This document shows, piece by piece, positions 21,205 to 31,187 of a stretch of DNA of 64,000 nt (the stretch's first letter is position 1; the number at the start of each line of letters is the position of its first letter). Source of the stretch: Utricularia gibba (Eukaryota > Streptophyta > Magnoliopsida > Lamiales > Lentibulariaceae); contig NEEC01000019.1 of NCBI GenBank assembly GCA_002189035.1, forward strand, positions 1,240,001-1,304,000. Direction: 5' to 3'. The notes beneath the pieces are model-generated. The model was not told the origin of the DNA and searched no databases. It worked only from the letters and a program-made list of their open reading frames with translations. Position numbers and translations under genes: made by a program.

Positions 21205-21779
21205 TCGTGGGGCAAGAGAGCTGGAGCTGGCGTTGGATACTGGAAACTAGAAACTGGAAACTGGATGCTTCTTCTCTGAAGCAGAGATTATTCTTTCTTA
21301 TAGGCTGAGCTCAGAATCCATTTTGGATAACGATGTGGTGCGGGTGATAACTGGGATTTGAGTTATGTGTGCGTGGTTTTCAATCCTATGAGCTCATCAG
21401 ACAAACCCCTACTTTGACTTATTCTTTATACAACATGAAATACCATTTGACAACCTAACTGACATTCAATCTACTGATCAATAGAACCCCAAATTTCACC
21501 ATGCTGGTTGATAAGTGCATGCCCAACAATAAAAGTGTGCATTGAAAACCCTAAACTTTTGACAGTCTCATTCTATACAAATCATCCTCACAACACATAA
21601 GAAACGCATCCTAAATCTATAGAATGTGTTTAGTAAGATAGTTTAATTAATAATATATTCGAATTATTGCATTACATGATTAAACAAGAGATTCTTAATA
21701 CACGTGCGTTTGGAGAGGTGGATAAGACAAGAAAACACGGCCATACGATGTTAATAAGTTGCATACACAAGTAGATAAT

Positions 21780-21960
21780 TGTTGAAATTCAGGATCCGAT
21801 GAATTGGACAAGCATATACGTGAATTCTAATAACATAAGAAATGCGAATCATATTAGAAAATATTATATCCAACCGATTGTTAATCATCTACAATTTTTT
21901 ATATATTTAATTATTCTATTTTCATTTTTCGATATGTAATTATATATTATAACATTGATT
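21780..21960. repeat. Dispersed A+T-rich repeat A, copy 1
   Basis: It begins GTTGAAATTCAGGATCCGAT, passes through ACGTGAATTCTAATAA and CATATTAGAAAAT, and ends in TTTTTTATATATTTAATTATT followed by TTTCGATATGTAAT. The same order of landmarks recurs near 43113, 46783, 47140 and 59070. There is no coding potential. Confidence 0.65.
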
Positions 21961-22189
21961 TCATACAAAAAGACGAGGTTTAGATAGGTTCGGGTCAGCG
22001 AGGGTGGCGTAGTTGAATTGAACACCATGACGGCTGCCTAATCATCCCATCTAGGGGCGTGTGTTCACTAGTGACGTGTGCAATACCAAACAATTGAAAG
22101 TAAAAAACCATTTCACTACCTGGTATCGTTTCTCTTTTTTTTTTCAAGAAAAAAATGATGATAAATTAAATGAATTTAAAATAAATAAT

Positions 22190-22520
22190 ATTGTATAAAA
22201 CGAGGGATGTGTCAACTAAAATATTCAAAATATACTTGTTTTGGATAAGTTTAGACTAGTATAAGATGTTTTATTTTCGAAAAAATGATAAATTAATGAA
22301 ATCTAAGATAGATAATATCATATAAAATAACAAGCGCTGTTATGAAAAATGCTTAAAATATCCTTGATTTGGATAATGTTATACGATCACAGTGGTCTAA
22401 GATTTTTTTTTTAAGAAAAGTGATGGATATAGGTAACCAAAATAGATAATATTGTATAAAATATCAAGCGCCGCAATTAAATTGCCCAAAATATCCTTGA
22501 TTTGGATAAGTTTACACGAT
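22190..22520. repeat. Imperfect tandem repeats, about 120-bp unit
   Basis: Three diverged units are visible, each with a GATAATATTGTATAAAA or GATAATATCATATAAAA phrase. Each continues to a segment like TTCAAAATATACTTGTTTTGG, TTAAAATATCCTTGATTTGG or CCAAAATATCCTTGATTTGG, then ATAAGTTTA/ATAATGTTA. The units are non-coding. Confidence 0.6.
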
Positions 22521-22893
22521 CACACTTGACTTTTTGTCTCTAAACAAGACAACTTGGTATTAATTCCTCGTTATTTTTGTCTTAAATCATGGTGATGGCT
22601 CATTTAGGTATTTTTAATACGATTTTGGTTTTATTAATTTTTTTCAATAACCACATTTATAGAATAAAAAAATTGGATTTCGATGAAGGTAAAAAAAAAT
22701 AATAATATGATTTTAACTTAATATTACTTTGATAATTTCTAGGATTTATTTTTTTATATAAATTTACTAATTCTCATTAAAATAAATAAAAAAGTAAATG
22801 ATCGTGGGACAACACATCAAATATTCCATCCCTAGGGTTCTAGAAGGCCCACAATTTTGTGTTGACTTTGGCAATGTGAAGCTTTTTTGGGCA

Positions 22894-22943
22894 ACGTGGG
22901 AGATTGTTAACGCGGTTGTCAACGAGCCGGAGTCCTCTATAAA
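22894..22943 (+). promoter_or_regulatory. ACGTGG element and TATA box of MEGLIP copy 2
   Basis: ACGTGG at 22894-22899 is an ABRE-like core. TATAAA at 22938-22943 lies about 80 bp upstream of the ATG at 23022. The arrangement is a plausible core promoter and hints at stress or ABA control, by inference only. Confidence 0.5.
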
Positions 22944-23021
22944 TGCGCCGGCGTTGTCTGCATGTTCTACATCCATTATTCTTTCATTCGTCTTTGTTGC
23001 AGGAGCACACGCAGTCATCAA

Positions 23022-23297
23022 ATGGAGGGTTTGATTCCGATGGTCTTTCGAGCCATGAAGCATAAGCGCACGGAGATGGCCTACCGCTGCCTCTCCGGCA
23101 ACTCCAACTCCGGCCGCAGCTACCACCTCCTCGGCAGCGACTCCGTCGAGGGATCCTCCCACCGCCGGCACGTCTCCGGATACACGGAGACGTCTGCATC
23201 CACCATTCCGTCGGAGGTTCTTAGAGGAGCCGGTTTCACGGCGTGGGGTGGAGGCGAAGGGATGAGGCGGAGAGACTTGGCTCAACCTTCGCACTGA
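23022..23297 (+). CDS. Small protein of the MEGLIP family, copy 2
   Basis: A 91-residue single-exon ORF starting MEGLIPMVFRAMKHKRTEMAY. It shares the N-terminal MEGLIP block, the MAYRCL/MAYHRL block, NSNS and YHLL with the minus-strand gene at 20974-21204. The rest is rich in Ser and Gly and ends GMRRRDLAQPSH; copy 1 has a comparable basic LRHRD near its end. I chose the ATG at 23022 rather than the upstream in-frame one at 22962 because homology begins there and the TATA box spacing fits. Function unknown. Confidence 0.65.
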   Translation: MEGLIPMVFRAMKHKRTEMAYRCLSGNSNSGRSYHLLGSDSVEGSSHRRHVSGYTETSASTIPSEVLRGAGFTAWGGGEGMRRRDLAQPSH

Positions 23298-23860
23298 CCG
23301 ACCATGTCATCGGACCTTTTCCGGTCCATCATCGGGGGTTGGAGAATGTCCTCCCCACTGTTCCTCCAATATTATTTTCATTCATGTCAAATGTAAAATT
23401 TTCTTAACCAACAATAAATAAATACAAATTACAGTATTTATTTTAAATTTATTAATTTCATGACCCAAATAATATCTAAAATTTAAATTTAGATCTTATA
23501 ATACAGAAAAAATAAATCATGATTCAATCCAATTTGATATTTTTTTATAAAGAAAACGTAAAAAAATTAAAAAGAAAAATCATTTAATCATGAATCAATT
23601 ACGCATGTGATATATGAATTTTTTGACCATAAAATAGTGGTCTTAAACTTCAATTGTTAGCAACCACGTCCAAACTAGTCGGCAGTCCCACAGGGGAGAG
23701 GCCTAGTCTACACTGAGTAATGAAGCTTGGTAGATTATAAGGAAGTCTTAGATTTCACTGTGTTATTGATACAAGCTAGTTTTGAGTTGGGAAACAAGCA
23801 AGCATCACAGAACAATGACACAAGAACATGACACGGTCATGAGTTCGGGGTAGGCATGTC
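23298..23860. other. Convergent spacer before TMA7
   Basis: A+T-rich 3' flanks of the small gene and of TMA7. No open frame of interest is present. Confidence 0.5.
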
Positions 23861-24627
23861 TTACTTTTTGCCGCTTTTCTTCAGGCCTGAACCCCCAAAT
23901 GCCCCCTTCTGCTGAGCTTTAGCTTTGAGATCCTTTAGGGCCTGCCAAAGAATACCAGTTATATGTTGGACAAGTTTTTGGTTTTGATCAACTGAATTCT
24001 CACCTTTTCTTCATCCTTCTTCTTCTGAATATTAGCTTTGTCAATCTGCAAGGAAGAAAAACTTCATCCAGGATATACACAGATAAATAAATCAACACAA
24101 GATACTGTCACACACGCACACAACTACAGGAGATATAGTCATCATCTTGATTTCATTTTACTTTTGCATTGGAGGTGAACAATCATGATACAATTGGTGG
24201 ATCCCTCATCACCAAATCATTAGATTTCCATGAGTTCTCTTTACTTATCAGAGGTGACCCTCTTGACTTTTCAGACCAAACACCAAAGACACAATAAACT
24301 ACCAGGATACAGATAAAGAAAATCACACATTTAGACTTGCAATCAGACCGCGTGACACAGAACGTAAAGATTTTCCAAGCCTCCGGCGAACCACAGACAC
24401 CAGGAGCAGAGACAACTACAAAATCATCTAACTCTACCTCATCGTACTCCTTCTTTTCGACCTTCGGCTGCTTCAAAGGCTTTGCTTTACCCCCTGATTC
24501 AATTTCAAGAAAACAAAAGACGATTTAAGCAACACGGGTCGCGATTGGGTCTCAAAATTAATTCACACATCTTCAAAAAAGACGCAATCCCAACATAACA
24601 TAGGCAGAAACCTTGTTTCGAAGACAT
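23861..24627 (-). CDS. TMA7: Translation machinery-associated protein TMA7 (apparent 1-bp insertion)
   Basis: Four minus-strand exons are 24612-24627, 24438-24494, 24004-24045 and 23861-23941. The product is the small, highly charged ribosome-associated protein TMA7 (CCDC72), 64 residues in plants and animals. Visible pieces are MSSKQ, GKAKPLKQPKVEKKEYDE, IDKANIQKKKDEEK and KGAFGGSGLKKSGKK at the C-terminus. Exon 2 begins with five G after the CAG acceptor. Joined to exon 1 this gives GGG GGG TAA, a stop; with four G the frame runs on to exactly 64 residues. I therefore suspect one surplus base at 24490-24494. The gene is divergent from the RPC31-like gene. Confidence 0.88.
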
Positions 24628-25476
24628 GGTTGGATCTAGAGCTGGGAACTCGCTTCCAACGCAATGCTGCAATCAGGGAACCCTAGGCCCAAACTCGCGT
24701 GTGCTCTGTCTGTCAACGTGGATTCCTTGAATTTCGGTGTTTTGAACTCTTTGCAAAATATTGGGCTTTTGGCCCATTTCATTGGTTATGGGCTTACAAC
24801 CAAATACAATGTGCCCTGACTGCGCAGCCCATTTCTTGTTGTTTTCTCGCTCTCTGTTCTAGTCGGCGGCTTATTCATGGATTCGATTGCGTTAGAATTC
24901 TTTCCAGAACCCGCACGCGTTCCCGGGGCAGGGGACCCGATTCGGATCTCAGGCTCCGCCATCTTCCGTGCCTGCTCGAATTCTTTAACCCCTAAAGTTT
25001 CCGGTTGGTTGGGAACGCCGGCATCGGTGATTGCTCATGCCCTTTTTATGGAATTTTCACGGGCGTATATTTTGATTTGGGAATTGTCAAATGCCATTGA
25101 TAGTTTGCATATTGGATTTTAGCTTCGGAGAGAGATACATTTATTGTTCTCCTTGGTTTCTTGTACTTGCGAGAGCGACCATGGCTATGAAATTCATACT
25201 GATTATGGCTTTCTTCACTGTCGTTGTTGATGATATCGCAATATGATTGATAGTACATTTTTTTATAGACCATAAAAAATTCAGCAAGATTGTTTTTTTC
25301 AGCTTTATGTAAGTGTTCGGTACATACTATTGGAAAAGAAGGTTTAGTTGTTTCTTTTTGATTTACATGCATTGGATTTGATCGGTTTTGTTCTCCTTTA
25401 TGGGCTTGTTTTTTTTTTTTTTTTTGTAATCCTCATATGTGTACATTGTTGCAGAAGAGGGTATAGGGAAGACAAC
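24628..25476. promoter_or_regulatory. Shared divergent promoter of TMA7 and the RPC31-like gene
   Basis: Two housekeeping genes start head-to-head. The plus-strand gene appears to have a 5' UTR intron ending at the TTGTTGCAG acceptor at 25446-25454, so its transcription start may lie near 24850-24950 and the common promoter may be only 200-300 bp. The 81-codon plus frame at 24877-25122 is in this leader and shows no family features. Confidence 0.5.
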
Positions 25477-26076
25477 ATGTCCTTTGGAAGGGGCCGTGGC
25501 TTTGGCCGCGGATTTGGTCGTGGTGGCTTTCGTCCTGTAAGCAAATTACCATATGAGCTATTCCCAGAAATCGAGGATCTGGGGACGGCACGATATACAA
25601 CGGAGAATAGGGATCAGATATCATGGTCCGCAATGCTGCATAGGTCTTGGAAGAATTCCCCTTATTATTACGAAGATACAAACCAACCCCAAAAATCTGT
25701 GCAAAATTCTGAAATAGAGAAGTACTCAGATCGTCAAAACCTGGCCGAAAAAGCCAAGGCTCCAATGTGGCACTTCATGATGCTGGAACCTGATTATTTT
25801 CCAGCAGAGCTGGTTATGGGAACGAAGGGCAAGGCTCCTGCACAGAGGAAAGTAAAGTGGAACCTTGAGTCTGACATGAAAAAGTTTGACCAGTTCGAGA
25901 AGCTTGAACAGAAGCATCAAGAGAATGAAAGCGAGGAAGAGGAGGAAGCAGTGGAGGAAGAGGATGGTGGAGAATACAGTGATGAGGGTGACTATGAGCA
26001 GAATGTAGATTTTGATGATGACGATGATGGTGGTATGGATGATATGGGTGATGGTGACAATGAAGGTTATTACTGA
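25477..26076 (+). CDS. RNA polymerase III subunit RPC31/RPC7-like
   Basis: A single coding exon of 199 residues. The N-terminus is an RGG/GFG-type stretch (MSFGRGRGFGRGFGRGGF), followed by a conserved LPYELFPEIEDLG block. A middle domain contains YSDRQNLAEKAKAPMWHFM and DYFPAELVMG. The C-terminal 60 residues are almost entirely acidic and end DNEGYY. This order matches plant homologues of RPC31 (POLR3G/RPC7), part of the heterotrimer needed for Pol III initiation on tRNA and 5S genes. I chose the ATG at 25477 because it follows a UTR intron acceptor and starts the conserved Gly-rich head. The acidic tail alone would be unspecific, so the call rests on the overall pattern. Confidence 0.8.
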   Translation: MSFGRGRGFGRGFGRGGFRPVSKLPYELFPEIEDLGTARYTTENRDQISWSAMLHRSWKNSPYYYEDTNQPQKSVQNSEIEKYSDRQNLAEKAKAPMWHFMMLEPDYFPAELVMGTKGKAPAQRKVKWNLESDMKKFDQFEKLEQKHQENESEEEEEAVEEEDGGEYSDEGDYEQNVDFDDDDDGGMDDMGDGDNEGYY

Positions 26077-26646
26077 TCCATACCTCTTGTATTCCCTCAT
26101 TCCATTTTGTTAGGTTTCATAAGTTTAGTTTTTGTAATTTGTTGGGGATGTGTTTGGAGATTTACAGTTGCACACCATTAATTGATTTCTATTCTCCACC
26201 CAAATAAACTTCACCCATTATCTTAAAGTTCACTTTTTTTCATTCTCTATCTATTTTTTTTATCTAATCCATCTCATATATTTCAGATGGAACCCATCTA
26301 ATTCATCAAGTACACTCATACTCATATATTATGAATTCGTTTTGTAACGATTTTTTATGATTACGGATAATGGGTTCAATCCATAACGAGTTAATTTGAT
26401 GGATATCCGAATTAACATGTATTCATGTCCATCTTAATGTACACACTATGACGGGACGACATGCATGGGCTGGGCTGGTGTTGGGCCAGATATATGTGGG
26501 TCTTATAAGACTATAAATTTTCGTTGGAGATGCCGCGAAAGAGCAGTTGCTCATGTTCCAAATTTTCTTCTCCGGAATTTTGTCTCTCCGTCCAGAATCA
26601 CCCTTCAGTTCTCGCCGAATTTCAGTGATCTCTGCGGAGTTGGAGG
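26077..26646. other. Spacer between RPC31-like and EF-hand genes
   Basis: Same-strand spacer with the 3' UTR of the upstream gene and the leader of the EF-hand gene. I see no gene. Confidence 0.45.
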
Positions 26647-27856
26647 ATGGAGCACCTGAATGAGGAGGAAATAGGAAAAATCAAGCAGATTTTTGATGAA
26701 CTGGATATGGATAGAAATGGTATGCGGACTTTCTTCTCTCGCTCGTACTGATGTTGAAACCTTCTCTAGCTGCTTTTCTTGATCGCGATGACTGAATTTT
26801 TTACATTTTTATGTTCTGTTTAGATCTATTTCACATAATTTGGAGTTTCAGTTTCTACTTTTCTTGTTTTCCGTAATTGCTTCCTTCTTATATTGGATCA
26901 GCATTCTCATCCACTTTGTCAAATTATTTTTCGTTTTCACAAGCATTCGCTGTTTTTCACATATAGCATCATTAGAATAGCTGGATCTTCATGTTCTTCA
27001 ATCGATAAAAACTCAAGTACCTTGTATGTCAAGGTTTTCTGGTTTCCAGTAGAATCCAGGAAGTCTTTTGATACAACTATTACTGGTTGTTGTGAAACTA
27101 CTCGGTGATTTCATAGTTTTCCAAAAAACCATATCCCGGTTCTGATGTAGGTTTCATCAAAGCTGATGAGCTGGAGTCTGTCATGAAGGCTCTTGGACGG
27201 AATTATACTGAAGATGAGCTTAATGAAACGTTGATTGAGTTTCACACTGATCCAGATGGTGACATTGACTTAACTCAGTGTACTAACATGGTGGCTTACA
27301 CATTCAGTGTAACTTGGATTCTGAACTTTCATCTTCACACTGATTCATATTTCTCCTTTAGTTTACCATGTCTTCCTTTTCTTCAAGTTCTTTCCCTGCA
27401 TATGTAGCTCAGGTTCACAATCTGTATTTCTTTACTTCTTTCCGTATGCATTTATCTCGTCACATGTATCTGCAGAGGTTCCTTTCTCCAGCAAGTACTA
27501 CAGCTGCCATCTCCGAGATGAACTCACCATCTCTGGAATCGTTCTTAATGATTGCTTCAGACGAGATGGACTCCTTTGAGGCAGAGATTGTCATAAAATA
27601 CCTAAAGGAAGGCATACAAAATGCCTTGCATTCCAAGGATCTTGGAAAGACAAAGAAACTTGTAGAATCCTTGATTGATATGCATATCCAAGAGCTCACT
27701 CGTGGCCTGTCTGAGAAAAAACAGCTGAACAAGTTTCCACTCTCCAGAATCCTAGGCTTCCTGAATTTCATAACTGTGGTATGCCTCTTCATCGTTTTGT
27801 TCTTCTCCTCAGGAGCCAAGGAAACAACATATTACTCAGGGCCAAGACCAACATGA
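26647..27856 (+). CDS. EF-hand protein with C-terminal membrane anchor (non-canonical or damaged splice site)
   Basis: Proposed exons are 26647-26719, 27151-27278, 27362-27412 and 27476-27856 (210 residues). EF-hand 1 is canonical (DMDRNGFIKADE). The second loop (HTDPDGDIDLTQ) has degenerate first and last positions. A Ser-rich linker follows, then a charged helical region (DEMDSFEAEIVIKYLKEG). A hydrophobic segment (GFLNFITVVCLFIVLFF) lies near the C-terminus and looks like a tail anchor. The exon 2/3 junction is in frame only if exon 2 ends CAG before TGTACT. The missing G of a GT donor may be another lost base. A different architecture, or two separate genes, cannot be excluded. I do not recognise the full-length family. 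Confidence 0.6.
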
Positions 27857-28818
27857 CGTGCATCCCCACTGTGAGCAGTTACTTATATCCTAAAAACTCC
27901 TCCCCTTTCAATTTGAATCAACTCTCTGTGCTTTCTTTTTTCTTTTTCAGTGCAGAGGTGACTGAAGATTGATCATCTGATTCCTGATCTCTGGTAAGTT
28001 ACACGTATAGAATGCACTGGAACTCCACTAGCTAATCACAGTAAAATCTTGGAAACAAGGTAGCTTTCCCCTGATAAAATACCAGGAACACTTGCAGAAT
28101 AGTTTTCTTGGGAAGTCCAAGGAAACTCCACAGGTAATCCAATCAATACGTCCCGGCGCATTTTAGTAGTATGTGATATTAATAACTGTCCCATGCATTA
28201 TTTGGGGGGATCATTTTCATACATAAAAAAAGAAATAAATCTTGGGACAGTTACTATTCATCAAATATTAAATTAACTCATCCCCTCAAATAAAGTATGA
28301 TGTGCTAGATGTTTAGTGGTGTTGCGTATTCACGCACCTTAGATAAGGTTTCCAACAATTTGCTAAATTAAAAGCTGGTGTTGGATGGCGTGGACCCGCC
28401 ACGTGACTTGCTCCGAATATTCATTCACCCATCCACCTGGGTGCCGATTCGGATCTCCTGCAGCATATTCTTATTACCCAGTAATTCAATTCGGATTTTA
28501 ATACTTTAAGATGCGTTATCCTGTTTGTTGTAATGCTTATGGGGATTGGTCCACCTTGAGTTGCAGCATAGTCAAAATAAATTTTCAAACTCAAAATGGA
28601 GTATTTCTGTTTGTCGGTTTGCAGTTAGAAGTTTGAGACGTGGACGAAAGGTTGGAGTGATGATCCAACAAAAAATGTATATTTCCTGAGATTTTCCCAA
28701 TCCAATGGAAGTGACGTAGGATTTTCAGAACCTGGTCCTTGAATAAAAGGGTGGAAGCAAGCAACGGTATTCTTCCAGTGATCGAAAACCGGCGATCGTC
28801 GGAAGTTGAACCAGAGCC
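27857..28818. other. Spacer with inverted-repeat block upstream of the acid phosphatase
   Basis: No gene is seen. The interval 28180-28312 has nested inverse-complementary segments, listed separately. GCCACGTGAC at 28398-28407 is an ACGTG element about 400 bp upstream of the phosphatase start. Confidence 0.45.
28180..28312. repeat. Nested inverted repeats, possible small MITE or hairpin
   Basis: TTAATAACTGTCCCA (from about 28180) faces TGGGACAGTTACTA (about 28243-28256). Next to it TTATTTGGGGGGAT (28199-28212) faces ATCCCCTCAAATAAA-like sequence (about 28280-28295). The two pairs are interleaved rather than simply nested, so this may be two overlapping hairpins or a rearranged element. It is non-coding. 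Confidence 0.4.
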
Positions 28819-28842
28819 ATGATGATGATGATGATGATGATG
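28819..28842 (+). repeat. (ATG)8 microsatellite that forms the start codons
   Basis: Eight consecutive ATG triplets open the phosphatase ORF. The first is used here by convention; any could initiate and leave the signal peptide intact. Repeat-length variation would change only the number of leading Met residues. Confidence 0.85.
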
Positions 28843-30439
28843 TTGAAGCTCATCATCGTGGCCACGGTACTTCTCCTGAGCTCACCGTCCACCGGTGAGC
28901 TGCTGAGAATCCGGCATCCAATCAACGGCGACGACACTCTCCAGTTCCTGGTCGTCGGAGACTGGGGACGGAAGGGGGGTACAACCAAACTGAAGTTGCT
29001 TCTCAGGTACGTACCACCGCCTCTGTATATGTATTATGGATTCTTTTGTACTAGTAGAATTCTTGGAGACGTCAAAGGGGTTGATCCCAAGTCAGTTATA
29101 TAGATAGACTACCGTGTTTCAAGGTCGGAGAGTGGAGCCAAACTGTGGAGACTCGGGGCTGCGAATTGCCAGATGACTGTGTGTCATTTTAACGAACATG
29201 GTGGTTATATTTAGTTACTGTGGTTGATCAGATGGGTAGAGTTGGGGAGGAGTTGGCAATCGATTTCGTCGTTTCGACGGGGGATAACTTCTACGAAGAT
29301 GGGCTCACCGGGGTGAACGATCTGAACTTTTTGGAGTCATTCGCCGACATCTACACAGCCCCCAGCTTGCAGAAGCCATGGTTCTCCGGTAACTACATCA
29401 CCTTTTTAATCATCACTGCAGGTATTTGTGTTCATTTTTTAATTTAATTTCGTATGATCAGTCCTGGGAAACCATGACTACAGAGGCGATGTGTTGGCGC
29501 AGCTTTCACCTTCCCTTAGAGCAATCGACCACCGATGGGTGTGCTTCAGATCCTTCATACTTCATTCAGGTATCAATCACATTCCTGGATTTTGGATTCA
29601 GCTCTGCTCATTTTGTATAACGAAGTTCATCAAATTCACTCGGGGATGCTCGACAGGTGCTGTTGAGTTATTCTTCGTGGACACAAGTCCATTCGTGAAG
29701 TCATACGTTTCAAGTACCAAGGAGGATTACGATTGGCGGAGGATTACTCCACTAGATGAATACACTGCCAACCTATTGAAGGTACAAAGATGTTGCTGCA
29801 AACATCCACACTTTTTCTTCTTCCCATTTTCAGTCCCTCCTCTTTTCTGCTAAGTTCATGTTGACCGTAGGATTTGGATTCAGCATTGAGGAAGTCAAAA
29901 GCGGCTTGGAGACTTGTTATAGGCCATCACACGTTGAGAAGCGCCGGCCATCATGGTGATACCAAGGAGCTCGTTGATCTCTTCCTCCCCATTCTTCGAG
30001 TACGTTTTTTCTTCTTTCTTTCCTTTCCTTTCATGTGTTGGGTCCATCGACGTCCTCATTGGTAATGTTGATGATGATGCACGTATGCAGAACAATCACG
30101 TAGACTTCTATATAAATGGACACGATCACAATCTTCAGCGTATCAAGGATCGAAAAAGGTACCAATGAAGTGGATACTTTGATAGACTTCAGACACGTTA
30201 CATACAAGTGATTCATGTTGCAGCGAGACGGAGTTTCTGACAAGCGGAGGGGGCTCTAAGGCATGGAGAGGCGACATAAAAGAGATTGATGAGGGGAGGA
30301 AGAGTTGAAGTTTCTATACGATGGACAAGGATTCATGAGCGTCCAAATTACACCTCTTGAGGCACATTTTGTGTTCTATGATGTTGGTGGGGCGATTCTG
30401 CACCAATGGACTAATCACAAGGCTGATGCTGCTCTCTAA
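28819..30439 (+). CDS. Purple acid phosphatase, PAP17/PAP3/PAP8 (type 5) group (two apparent 1-bp deletions)
   Basis: Seven exons are 28819-29006, 29232-29388, 29462-29569, 29657-29781, 29871-29999, 30091-30158 and 30224-30439. The product is a low-molecular-weight secreted metallophosphatase. After eight Met codons comes a signal peptide (LKLIIVATVLLLSS). All metal-ligand motifs are visible: VVGDWG, STGDNFYEDG, LGNHDYRG, VIGHHTLRSAGHHG and NGHDHNLQ, plus TSGGGSKAW and FLYDGQGFMSV near the end. Two breaks need one extra base each: the G6 run at 28974-28979, where restoring frame gives GYNQTEVASQ before MGRVGEEL, and the G4 run at 30293-30296 before LKFLYDGQ. Corrected length is 330 residues, typical for the group. 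It may be a recent pseudogene, but both breaks are in G runs and everything else is conserved. Confidence 0.9.
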
Positions 30440-31187
30440 GTTCGCCTGTGATCATGTGCATGTGTGCATAAGTCTCCCCACAACAGTGTAATGTAAAATA
30501 AGATGGTTTGTGTATGATACTGATATCAAAGAAAATGAGCCCATGCTTTATTTACAATAGAACCAGTGAAGCTGACTTTGCTGAGTTCGCAGCCTACAAA
30601 ATTCAGGGTAAGTTGGATCCCTGACTTCTCATCTTCAATTTCTTTGCTACAGAGAGCAAATGATTCAACACTGCAGAGGTCCGCACATGCTTGTAGCTTC
30701 ACTGAAGAGTAAATCACCATTTGCAATGTGTATACAAATGGCGCTGTGAATTCTAGAAACCAGCTGCAGTTTCATGGACTGATGGTGAACCAAGGGGACC
30801 AGGCGATCGATGAAGAAGATCCAGAAATGATGACTTGCAGATTATGATGGCCATCTGAAAGCGAGGTTTGAGGAACTCCAGGTATTTCTCCAGGAGTAGC
30901 AGGTAGGAGATGATGGGCTTTTAACTCTTGATATCAGTTGATTTCCCCTGCTGTTGATTATGGCAGCCTCTCGGAATACTGTACTACATATGATCTTCTG
31001 TTTCTTCTATCGTTGTCATCTTAGAGTACCATAATATGATCACATGGTTGAAAATCACTAAAACAAGCCTCTGGGATACAGCCTCTGGGATACAGCCTCT
31101 CATTCCCTTGCATTCCACAGTAGTAGCATAGAAGCCATCATGGAGTTTTGCAGTATTTCCAACAAGGGAAACAGGATTGGAGACTAA
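30440..31187. other. Convergent spacer between acid phosphatase and PPR gene
   Basis: 3' flanks of two convergent genes. A short direct repeat (CCTCTGGGATACAG twice, plus a partial third unit) lies at 31068-31100. There is no supported gene. Confidence 0.5.

Larger units (their letters stand above)
21205..22930. other. Intergenic region between the two MEGLIP genes
   Basis: The region lies between the divergently arranged paralogues. It includes a copy of dispersed repeat A (21780-21960) and a set of loosely repeated A+T-rich segments at 22185-22510, where phrases such as AAAATATCCTTGATTTGG and AAATAGATAATATTGTATAAAA recur about 120 bp apart. No coding exon is seen. Confidence 0.5.
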
